Source: Nitrospinota bacterium
Lineage (GTDB): Bacteria; Tectomicrobia; Entotheonellia; J063
Direction of reading: 5' to 3'
Assembly: GCA_003696125.1 (NCBI GenBank)
Contig: RFHZ01000591.1
Coordinates: forward strand, 1 to 9,538
Length of the DNA stretch: 9,538 nt
The notes under the pieces are model-generated. The model ran no database searches, had not been told where the DNA came from, and worked only from the letters and a program-made list of their open reading frames with translations. Each line of letters opens with the position of its first letter. Position 1 is the stretch's first letter. Shown piece by piece: positions 1 to 5,713 of this stretch. Position numbers and translations under genes: made by a program.

Positions 1-1
1 C

Positions 2-427
2 CCCTATCCCTTCCTGTTTCGGACCGTCAATGTCCACATCCTCACCCCCACCCCCTTTACCAAAACCTTAGCGCAGGACAGGGCCCTCGTCTATACCGCC
101 CTCCGCCGGGGAAACCTCTTCATCGCTTACGAATGCCTGGCCGATGCCCGTGGATTCTCCTTTACCGCTTTCCATCCCCATACCCCAGAAGCCCGCGTGA
201 TCATGGGAGAGGAGATCACCTGGCGGGATGGATTGATGCTGGAGATCACCCTCCCCCAGCCGGCAGAAATCCACCTCGTAAAGAATGGGAAGGTGTTGCA
301 GATTCATCAGGGAGAGACCCTCGAGTTTCCGGTCCTGGAACGCGGAGTCTATCGTGTCGAAGTCTATCGCCCTCTCTGGCGACAGCCGTACGCCTGGATC
401 TATAGTAATCCGATTTATGTCCGCTAG
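2..427 (+). CDS. CehA/McbA-type PHP-family metallohydrolase, C-terminal part (5' truncated)
   Basis: This is the last 141 residues of a protein that begins before the window; frame 2 is open from the first base to the TAG at 425-427. The fragment reads RTVNVHILTP near its start, then ALRRGNLFIAYECLADARGF, then a beta-rich tail ending in WIYSNPIYVR. From memory, this order (a block of the type 'ALRRGxxFIAYD...DARGFxF', a small beta domain, a 'W(I/A)xSNPIYV' terminus) is the hallmark end of CehA/McbA-like PHP-superfamily metallohydrolases, which cleave ester or phosphoester bonds. The metal-binding His/Asp residues of the PHP domain lie upstream and cannot be checked. The specific substrate is unknown. 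The next gene follows after about 20 bp, so the two are probably co-transcribed. The family call is fairly sure; the function is not. Confidence 0.72.
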   Translation, partial: PYPFLFRTVNVHILTPTPFTKTLAQDRALVYTALRRGNLFIAYECLADARGFSFTAFHPHTPEARVIMGEEITWRDGLMLEITLPQPAEIHLVKNGKVLQIHQGETLEFPVLERGVYRVEVYRPLWRQPYAWIYSNPIYVR

Positions 428-429
428 AG

Positions 430-439
430 GGAGGGAAGG
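430..439 (+). promoter_or_regulatory. Ribosome-binding site favouring a GTG start for the dGTPase-like gene
   Basis: The purine run GGAGGGAAGG lies 7 bp before GTG at 447 and 10 bp before TTG at 450, but 25 bp before the first in-frame ATG at 465. The spacing favours the GTG (or TTG) start over the ATG. Confidence 0.5.
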
Positions 440-446
440 CTTACCG

Positions 447-1613
447 GTGTTGAGAAGCTATCGCATGTCTCGAAAAGCCTTAGAAGAACGGGAACAGAAG
501 TTCCTGGCTCCCTATGCCATGACCAGTGCCGCCTCGCGTGGCCGGACCTACGCAGAGGAGGAACACCCTTTTCGTCTCGCCTTCCAGCGGGATCGGGATC
601 GGATCATCCATAGCCAGGCCTTCCGGCGCCTCGAGTACAAGACCCAGGTCTTCGTCAACCACGAGGGGGATCACTACCGCACGCGGCTCACCCACTCCCT
701 GGAAGTCGCCCAGATCGCCCGTACCCTGGCCAGGGCCCTGGCCCTCAACGAGGATCTGGCCGAGGCCATAGCGCTGGCGCATGACCTGGGGCATACCCCG
801 TTCGGTCATGCCGGAGAGCGGACCCTGAATGCCTTGATGCAAGATTATGGAGGATTTGAACATAACATCCAGAGCCTGCGCATCGTGGAGGTGCTGGAGC
901 AAAAGTACCCGCATTTCCCCGGCTTGAACCTGACCTGGGAGACACGAGAGGGACTGAACAAGCACTCACCTCGCTACTTCGACCTGGACAGTGGAGAGGA
1001 ACGCCAGCCATGCCATCCCACCCTCGAAGCCCAGATCGTGGATGTGGCCGATGAGATCGCCTATAACAGCCACGACCTCGATGATGGCCTTGCCTCGGGC
1101 ATGATCAGGGCGGAAGCCCTGGAGGAGGTCACCTTATGGCGTGAGGCGGTAGCAGCAGCCAGGAAGATCGCGCCTGATGCCGGTCCCAAAATGCAACGGC
1201 ATCAGGCAGTGCGCTGGATCATCAACACGCTCGTTGAAGACCTCTGCCAACAGGTAGAGACGAATATCGTCACCCACCAGGTGCATAGCGTGGAGGATGT
1301 GCGACGCTGTTCCCAGCGGCTGGTCACGTTTAGTCCTGCGCTGGAAGCCCAGAATCGAGAGCTCAAGGAGTTTCTCTATCACCACCTGTACAAGCATTAC
1401 CGCGTCATCCGCATGGCGGAAAAGGCGCAGCGGATCTTACAGGCCCTGTTCGAAAGCTATATCCAGAATCCACAGCAACTCCCTCCCCCGGTGGCCCAGC
1501 GCCTCCAACAGGAGGAGTTGCACCGGGTGGTCTGTGATTACCTGGCCGGGATGACGGATCGCTTTGCCCTGGATGAATATAAAAAGCTCTTTGACCCGTA
1601 CGAACGGGTCTAG
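447..1613 (+). CDS. dgt: Deoxyguanosinetriphosphate triphosphohydrolase-like protein (HD domain)
   Basis: Enzymes of this family hydrolyse dNTPs to the deoxynucleoside and tripolyphosphate, acting in the cytoplasm on nucleotide pools. The N-terminal segment is family-typical: FLAPYA at 19-24, then FQRDRDRIIHS at 46-56, FRRLEYKTQVF at 59-69 and GDHYRTRLTHSLEVAQIAR at 74-92. The HD metal site is complete: H83, H112-D113 in AHDLGHTPFGHAGE, and D202 in VADEIAYNSHDLDDG. At 388 residues it is close to the usual size of the short 'dGTPase-like' bacterial type, which is often regulated by dNTP binding and not always strictly dGTP-specific. The start is set at GTG 447 by the ribosome-binding site; ATG 465 would shorten it by six residues. 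It follows the PHP hydrolase gene by about 20 bp. A 7-bp hairpin overlaps its last codons. The family is clear; strict dGTP preference is inferred from the family name only. Confidence 0.9.
   Translation: MLRSYRMSRKALEEREQKFLAPYAMTSAASRGRTYAEEEHPFRLAFQRDRDRIIHSQAFRRLEYKTQVFVNHEGDHYRTRLTHSLEVAQIARTLARALALNEDLAEAIALAHDLGHTPFGHAGERTLNALMQDYGGFEHNIQSLRIVEVLEQKYPHFPGLNLTWETREGLNKHSPRYFDLDSGEERQPCHPTLEAQIVDVADEIAYNSHDLDDGLASGMIRAEALEEVTLWREAVAAARKIAPDAGPKMQRHQAVRWIINTLVEDLCQQVETNIVTHQVHSVEDVRRCSQRLVTFSPALEAQNRELKEFLYHHLYKHYRVIRMAEKAQRILQALFESYIQNPQQLPPPVAQRLQQEELHRVVCDYLAGMTDRFALDEYKKLFDPYERV
1593..1610 (+). other. Short perfect hairpin at the 3' end of the dGTPase-like gene
   Basis: GACCCGT (1593-1599) and ACGGGTC (1604-1610) form a 7-bp stem with a 4-nt ACGA loop, ending directly before the TAG stop. 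No T-run follows, so it is not a canonical intrinsic terminator. It could stabilise the 3' end, help factor-dependent termination, or be a coincidence of the codons for DPYERV. Confidence 0.35.
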
Positions 1614-1692
1614 AGCCTGCATCTCCGTGGTGATCGGAAAACATGCTATCGGATGGATAGAGCGGGAAAAAAGGGATCGTATACGAAAACGC

Positions 1693-1721
1693 TTGCCTGG
1701 ACTCTTCTCTTCTGGTATGGT
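1693..1721 (+). promoter_or_regulatory. Possible sigma-70 promoter for the glycosyltransferase gene
   Basis: TTGCCT (1693-1698) and TATGGT (1716-1721) are separated by exactly 17 bp. Each box matches four of six consensus bases. Transcription would begin near 1728, giving an mRNA leader of about 85 nt that includes the hairpin at 1749-1773. The match is moderate and unsupported by other evidence. Confidence 0.28.
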
Positions 1722-1748
1722 TGGGTAGAGTACGGATAGAAGCGGTGT

Positions 1749-1773
1749 CCCCTGGAGTTCGAGAATCCAGGGG
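1749..1773 (+). promoter_or_regulatory. Stable hairpin in the glycosyltransferase leader
   Basis: CCCCTGGA (1749-1756) and TCCAGGGG (1766-1773) form a perfect, mostly G:C 8-bp stem around a 9-nt loop. The loop contains TTC and GAA, which could pair further. The following bases are purine-rich rather than a T-run, so it is not a standard terminator. It lies about 40 nt before the GTG start and could be a leader structure, or a terminator for transcripts arriving from upstream. It resembles a tRNA T-arm locally, but there is no acceptor stem. Confidence 0.45.
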
Positions 1774-1798
1774 AGAGTGAGAAGTAGTGCTGTTCCTG

Positions 1799-1805
1799 GT
1801 GAGGG
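1799..1805 (+). promoter_or_regulatory. Ribosome-binding site setting the glycosyltransferase start at GTG 1813
   Basis: GTGAGGG lies 7 bp before GTG 1813. The frame remains open to GTG 1777, but the added residues would be a polar extension before the hydrophobic helix, and 1777 has no comparable ribosome-binding site. Confidence 0.5.
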
Positions 1806-1812
1806 CAAGGAC

Positions 1813-2949
1813 GTGATAGGGCTATTGGAGCTTCTTCTCCTCGGCTGTCTCGGGTTTTCACTCTGCTATACCCTTCTGACCCTTCTCAGCCTCTCCACCT
1901 TCTTCCGCCATCCCCCCTTCCTGAGCGAAGAGCTCCCTCCGGTCTCCCTCCTCATCCCGGTAAAGGGGATCGATCCCCAGATGTACGAGAATTTTGAGAC
2001 CCTGTGTACCCAATCCTACCCCTGCTATGAGGTGATCTTCGGCTTGATGGATCCCCAGGACCCTGCCCGCACCCTGATCGAAACCCTGATCGCCTCTCAT
2101 CCCCAGCAGGATATCCGGCTGGTGATCTCGGATCGCAAGATCGGAAGAAACAATAAGATCAACAACCTGTATAACATGTGGCGTGAGGCCAAATATGAGG
2201 TGATTGTCTGCAACGACAGCGATATCCGGGTGCAATCCGACTATCTCCGCCACATCGTCTCCCCGCTCCAGGACCGGCGGGTCGGCATGGTGACCTGCCC
2301 GTATCGGGCGCGAGGAGAAGGGACGATCTTCTCCAAGATCCAGGCCATAGGGGTCAATACCGAGTTCCTCCCCTCGGTCATCGTTGCTCATCAACTGGAG
2401 GGTTTGAGCTTTGCCCTGGGAGCGGCCATCGCTACCCGACGCCATATCCTGCAGGAGATCGGCGGTTTTCAGGCTCTGGCCGACTATCTCGCCGACGATT
2501 ACCATCTCGGATACAAGATCCGGCAGCATGGATACACGCTCTACCTCACCCGCTATCTCGTCGATCTCTGGGTGCACCAGCACGATTTCCAGAAGTTCTT
2601 TCTGCAACAGGTGCGCTGGGCCCGCACCATCCGGAACTGCCGACCTACCGGCTATTTCTTCTACGGTTTGACCAACGGTACCGTGCTGGCCACCCTCTAC
2701 CTCCTCCTGAACGATTTTTCCCGGTCGTCCTTTTTCCTCTGGATCTTTTTCTTGAGCCTTCGCCTCTCCGCTGCCCTCTTCATTCACTGCCGTTACCTGG
2801 GAGAGCGCCCTCCCCTGCGCTCCTATATCTTCCTTTTCCTCTGCAAAGAATTCTTCTCTTTCCTGTTCTGGAGCGTGAGTTTCATGGGAAACAGGGTCTT
2901 CTGGCGGGGAGAGCGTTACCGGATAACGGCCGAAGGGAAACTGGTATAA
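1813..2949 (+). CDS. Membrane glycosyltransferase, GT21 family (HpnI / ceramide glucosyltransferase-like)
   Basis: This is predicted to transfer a sugar from a nucleotide-sugar to a membrane lipid on the cytoplasmic face. Residue positions count from GTG 1813 (378 residues). Residues 2-30 form an N-terminal membrane helix. The GT-A domain begins with PPVSLLIPVKGID (42-54). It has DSD at 135-137 (metal/UDP site), DD at 228-229 (candidate general base) and QQVRW at 265-269, matching the D, D, D, (Q/R)xxRW pattern of GT21. Hydrophobic segments at about 286-300, 306-324 and 337-356 are followed by a family-like tail, RVFWRGERYRI (361-371). The closest named relatives I recognise are HpnI, which adds N-acetylglucosamine to bacteriohopanetetrol, and ceramide glucosyltransferases. 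No hopanoid or sphingolipid gene is nearby, so the lipid acceptor is unknown. The family call is strong; the hpnI assignment is tentative. Confidence 0.85.
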   Translation: MIGLLELLLLGCLGFSLCYTLLTLLSLSTFFRHPPFLSEELPPVSLLIPVKGIDPQMYENFETLCTQSYPCYEVIFGLMDPQDPARTLIETLIASHPQQDIRLVISDRKIGRNNKINNLYNMWREAKYEVIVCNDSDIRVQSDYLRHIVSPLQDRRVGMVTCPYRARGEGTIFSKIQAIGVNTEFLPSVIVAHQLEGLSFALGAAIATRRHILQEIGGFQALADYLADDYHLGYKIRQHGYTLYLTRYLVDLWVHQHDFQKFFLQQVRWARTIRNCRPTGYFFYGLTNGTVLATLYLLLNDFSRSSFFLWIFFLSLRLSAALFIHCRYLGERPPLRSYIFLFLCKEFFSFLFWSVSFMGNRVFWRGERYRITAEGKLV

Positions 2950-3043
2950 CCTGGCCGTTGGGGGAAAACTTGCAATCCGGCGGGGAGTATGGTAAAAAGA
3001 CGCAAGATATAAGGCACAAAGGGGCAAAGGCCACCGGACGTCT

Positions 3044-3073
3044 GGTAAGGGCGCAGCGCGCTGCGCCCCTACC
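3044..3073. repeat. Near-perfect 30-bp palindrome, probable dispersed REP/MITE-like repeat
   Basis: The core GGGCGCAGCGCGCTGCGCCC (3049-3068) is a perfect 20-bp palindrome. One A:C mismatch (3048/3069) is followed by four more pairs, GGTA with TACC, giving 15-nt arms with a single mismatch. The mismatch looks like a G-to-A change in an originally perfect arm. No T-run follows. Palindromes of the form GTAGGGGCGCAGC...GCTGCGCCCCTAC recur between genes in some bacterial genomes, as I remember it. Only one copy is in this window, so the claim that it is dispersed is inference. Confidence 0.6.
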
Positions 3074-3143
3074 CGTTCAGTCCTCATCATTCATCACTCG
3101 CCGGACAGGTGCGAGGAAGCATGGTCTGCGGTTATTTAAGGAG

Positions 3144-3151
3144 AAGGAGGG
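3144..3151 (+). promoter_or_regulatory. Ribosome-binding site setting the dehydrogenase start at GTG 3156
   Basis: AAGGAGGG contains a full GGAGG (3146-3150) 5 bp before GTG 3156. The product would start VSLDLFTLQG, the usual short lead-in to the Rossmann fold, which argues against any of the upstream starts in the same frame. Confidence 0.6.
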
Positions 3152-3155
3152 AAGT

Positions 3156-3929
3156 GTGAGTCTGGATCTTTTCACCCTGCAGGGACGCGTGGCGGTTGTG
3201 ACCGGAGGGAACGGGGGCATCGGTAAGGGCATGGCTATGGGACTGGCCAGTGCAGGCGCGGACATTGTTATTGCAGCCCGCAATCAGGAAAAGACGTCGC
3301 AGACGGTCAAAGAGATAGAGGCGATGGGACGCCAGGCCCTCGGCATCCAGGTAGAGGTGCAACGGGCCGAGGATGTCTCCCGCATGGTGGAGACCACCCT
3401 GGACCGTTTTGGCCGCATCGATATCCTCATCAACAATGCCGGCATCGTGGTGCGTAAACCTCCCGAGGAACTGACCGAAGAGGAATGGGATCGGGTCATG
3501 GACATCAACCTGAAAGGGATGTTTCTCTGCTCTAAGGCGGTCTACCCGGTCATGAAACGGCAGGGGGGAGGGAAGATCATCAACATCGGCTCCATGATGT
3601 CCCTCTTCGGCAGTGGTGTCGTGCCGGTCTATGCCACCAGCAAAGGGGGAGTCGTCCAGTTGACCAAGAGCCTCGCCATTGCCTGGGCCCCGCAGAATAT
3701 CCAGGTAAACGCCGTCCTCCCCGGCTGGATCGTCACCGACATGACCTCCGGTATCCGCACCAATGCTCCAGAACGGTACCAGGCCATCTCGGAACGCATC
3801 CCGGCCAAACGCTGGGGCATACCGGATGATCTGCGAGGGCTGGCCATCTTTCTGGCCAGCGCGGCTTCTGATTATGTGACCGGGACCGCCATCCCTATCG
3901 ATGGCGGCTATTCGGTCATGGGGAATTAA
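3156..3929 (+). CDS. Short-chain dehydrogenase/reductase (classical SDR, FabG / gluconate 5-dehydrogenase-like)
   Basis: This is an NAD(P)-dependent cytoplasmic oxidoreductase that interconverts an alcohol and a ketone. All classical SDR elements are present in its 257 residues: the nucleotide-binding TGGNGGIG loop (16-23), NNAG (93-96), and the catalytic tetrad N118, S146, Y159 and K163 (in VYATSKGG). The late PG motif (189-190) and the DGGY end (249-252) are also typical. Arg42 after the second strand (AARNQEK) suggests NADP(H) preference, but this is weak evidence. The length is normal for the family. It is the first gene of a five-gene tandem run; the next gene starts 22 bp after its stop. 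Substrate cannot be predicted; annotations such as 'glucose 1-dehydrogenase' are often given to such proteins without support. The palindrome lies about 80 bp before its start. Confidence 0.93.
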   Translation: MSLDLFTLQGRVAVVTGGNGGIGKGMAMGLASAGADIVIAARNQEKTSQTVKEIEAMGRQALGIQVEVQRAEDVSRMVETTLDRFGRIDILINNAGIVVRKPPEELTEEEWDRVMDINLKGMFLCSKAVYPVMKRQGGGKIINIGSMMSLFGSGVVPVYATSKGGVVQLTKSLAIAWAPQNIQVNAVLPGWIVTDMTSGIRTNAPERYQAISERIPAKRWGIPDDLRGLAIFLASAASDYVTGTAIPIDGGYSVMGN

Positions 3930-3951
3930 CGCCAGGAGAGGAGAGTCGGCC

Positions 3952-5034
3952 ATGGAGCAGGGATTCCCTATCATCCGGGTGGAAGGAGAGCCGTACGACC
4001 GGGGTCACCAATACGGAAACGCAGCCCAGGATCGCATCACGGTTACCATCGAGGCATACAAGATGGCGTTTGCCCATTTCGCCCATCTCGACTGGCCCGA
4101 TGCCTGTGCCCGGGCCCAGGCCTACATGGAGGAGATCGAGGCGTATGCACCAGAGGCCCTGGCAGAGATGCGGGGGATTGCGGATGGCGCGGGACGAAGG
4201 CTGGAGGAAATCCTGGCCCTCAATGCCCGCACCGAAATCATGCTGACCGCCAACATCTGCTGTGGCTGTACTGCGGTTGCTGTCCTGCCTGAGCTGACCG
4301 TCTCCGGCCATACCTTTATCGGGCAGAACTGGGATTGGATCTCGGCGGTCAAGTCCTCCTGTGTCCTCTTGCAGGTCAAACAACCGGATAAACCTGATTT
4401 TCTCACCTTTGTCGAGGCCGGGCTCCTGGCCAAAACCGGGTTAAACAGCGCCGGCATTGGTCTATGTGCCAATGCCCTGATTTCGGATCAGGACCGGGGG
4501 GAAAAGGGGGTTCCCTTTCACGTCATCCTGCGCAAGATCCTGGATGCCAGCCGGCTCGATGAGGCCATCGCCGCGGTTATTCTCCCCTCCCGTGCTTCTT
4601 CTGCCAACTATCTCCTCGCTTCTGTAGAGGGAGAAGCCATCGATCTGGAAGCCGCTCCCCCTGCGGTGGGGTACCACTATCCTCTCGACGGATTCCTCAC
4701 CCATACCAACCACTTCACCTCTGGATTGAGCGGTATCCGGGATGTAGGGCTCACCGTCTTCCCCGATTCCCTTATCCGCGATTCTCGAGCCTATCGCCGT
4801 CTGAAACGCTGGCCAGGAAAGATCGATCGGAAAAACCTGGAGGAACTGTTCCGCGACCATGTGAACTTTCCCCACTCCATCTGCCGACATCCGGATCCCC
4901 AAAAACCCCCGGCAGAACAGATCGAGTCGGTCGGTTCGGTGATCATGGATCTGGATAGGGGCGAGCTGTTTCTGAGTGATGGTCCCCCCTGTACCCATGC
5001 TTATCGTCGGGTCTCTTTACGAGACGAGACTTAA
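3952..5034 (+). CDS. C45-family autoproteolytic acyltransferase/hydrolase (acyl-CoA:6-APA acyltransferase-like, Ntn fold)
   Basis: Members are N-terminal-nucleophile enzymes made as inactive precursors. They cut themselves before a cysteine that then forms or breaks amide bonds; the fungal penicillin acyltransferase is the best-known member. The protein has 360 residues. The N-terminal EGEPYDRGHQYG (11-22) is family-typical. NICCGCTAV (101-109) places a Gly-Cys-Thr at 105-107, so cleavage is predicted between G105 and C106, with C106 as nucleophile. This is close to the G102/C103 site of the fungal enzyme. Further typical blocks are GQNWDW (124-128 core), AKTGLNSAGIGLCAN (160-174) and HTNHF (251-255). 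A strong AGGAGAGGAGAG ribosome-binding site lies before ATG 3952. No signal peptide is seen. It sits 22 bp after the SDR gene and 14 bp before the membrane-protein gene. The substrate is unknown; amide hydrolysis is as likely as acyl transfer. Confidence 0.87.
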   Translation: MEQGFPIIRVEGEPYDRGHQYGNAAQDRITVTIEAYKMAFAHFAHLDWPDACARAQAYMEEIEAYAPEALAEMRGIADGAGRRLEEILALNARTEIMLTANICCGCTAVAVLPELTVSGHTFIGQNWDWISAVKSSCVLLQVKQPDKPDFLTFVEAGLLAKTGLNSAGIGLCANALISDQDRGEKGVPFHVILRKILDASRLDEAIAAVILPSRASSANYLLASVEGEAIDLEAAPPAVGYHYPLDGFLTHTNHFTSGLSGIRDVGLTVFPDSLIRDSRAYRRLKRWPGKIDRKNLEELFRDHVNFPHSICRHPDPQKPPAEQIESVGSVIMDLDRGELFLSDGPPCTHAYRRVSLRDET

Positions 5035-5048
5035 AGGAAAGAGCATAG

Positions 5049-5663
5049 ATGTCAGAGATTCTACGCGTGTTTTTCGATACGATGCGGTATCCTCTGCAGG
5101 ATGCCAAGTGGATCCCCAAGGTGGTGATCGGGGGACTGTTGAATCTGATCCCCATCGCCGATCTGGTGGCCTGGGGCTACCTCTATAAAGTATTCATCGA
5201 TTCCCTCTCCCAATCGGCCAAAGAGGAGCTGCCGACCTGGGATGACTGGCGACAGTATCTGGCGGCCGGGGTCTATATGCTGGGTATCGGTATCGTGTAC
5301 GCCCTGCTCAGCCTGGTCCTCTTCCTCCTCCTTTCCCTCATTATCCCTCCCCTGGCTCCCCTGCTGGCCCTGGTCTCCCTGGACCTCGTCCTGCCGATGG
5401 CCATAGCCCGCTTTACCGTGGAGCGACGCTTTGCCGCTGCCTTTCACTTTAGCCGCATCTATCAGAAGATCCAACTGGTGGCCCGGGAATACATCTCGAC
5501 TGCTCTACTCTTCACCGTTATCATCGGGCTGTCGGGAATCATCCTGTTAAACGGTGTTTTGGGACTTCTCATCTGGCCGTTCTGGTCGTTCTACCTCTTG
5601 ATCGTTTTTGCCCGGATGATGGGGGAAATCATCTCTCCTACCCTCATCGACGAGATCTCCTGA
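5049..5663 (+). CDS. DUF4013 family integral membrane protein
   Basis: This 204-residue hydrophobic protein matches my memory of DUF4013. It has a short N-terminal helix, then KVVIGGLLNLIPIADLVAWGYLY (24-46), the linker LPTWDDW (61-67), and long hydrophobic segments at about 72-120 and 148-190. Four to five membrane helices are likely. No catalytic or transport motif is visible, and the function of the family is unknown. The start at ATG 5049 follows an AAAGGAAAGAG site. It lies 14 bp after the C45 gene and 50 bp before the LLM oxidoreductase gene, so it is probably co-transcribed. It could be a membrane partner of the neighbouring enzymes or an unrelated passenger; nothing in the sequence decides. 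Confidence 0.72.
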   Translation: MSEILRVFFDTMRYPLQDAKWIPKVVIGGLLNLIPIADLVAWGYLYKVFIDSLSQSAKEELPTWDDWRQYLAAGVYMLGIGIVYALLSLVLFLLLSLIIPPLAPLLALVSLDLVLPMAIARFTVERRFAAAFHFSRIYQKIQLVAREYISTALLFTVIIGLSGIILLNGVLGLLIWPFWSFYLLIVFARMMGEIISPTLIDEIS

Positions 5664-5713
5664 GGAGGGGAACAGGATCGGAAGCTCACCGTGACCAAGA
5701 AGGAGGAAGAAAG

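Larger units (their letters stand above)
1614..1812 (+). other. Intergenic leader between dGTPase-like gene and glycosyltransferase
   Basis: This 199-bp stretch has no credible gene. It contains a possible sigma-70 promoter (1693-1721), the small palindrome CGTATACG (1678-1685) and a strong hairpin (1749-1773) shortly before the ribosome-binding site. It separates the upstream pair of genes from the glycosyltransferase, which may therefore be its own transcription unit. Confidence 0.5.
2950..3155. other. Intergenic region with palindrome and simple-sequence DNA
   Basis: This 206-bp gap has no credible gene. It carries a purine-rich imperfect tandem (3011-3030, two versions of GGCA(C)AAAGG), the 30-bp near-palindrome at 3044-3073 and a TCATCATTCATCACTC stretch (3084-3099). 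Together these look like remains of a dispersed intergenic repeat rather than a compact promoter. The last 15 bp hold the ribosome-binding site of the dehydrogenase gene. The dehydrogenase frame is open back to 2958, but the extra sequence encoded there does not look like protein. Confidence 0.5.

Noticed and set aside
1749-1773. T-arm-like sequence suggesting a tRNA
   Set aside because: The loop is too long for a T-arm, there is no matching acceptor stem or anticodon arm, and no CCA-type 3' end follows.
3044-3073. Palindrome as an intrinsic terminator of the glycosyltransferase gene
   Set aside because: It lies about 95 bp after the stop and no T-run follows on either strand. It may still slow polymerase, but it does not fit the standard form.
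1858-3090. 410-codon open frame on the - strand opposite the glycosyltransferase
   Set aside because: It is antisense to a gene with clear GT21 motifs. Its translation is rich in Gly, Asp, Glu and His without hydrophobic core pattern or motif, as expected of a shadow frame in GC-rich coding DNA.
2958-3155. N-terminal extension of the SDR back to 2958
   Set aside because: The extension would translate the palindrome and simple repeats into a sequence with no protein character. GTG 3156 has a full GGAGG at proper spacing and gives the normal SDR N-terminus.
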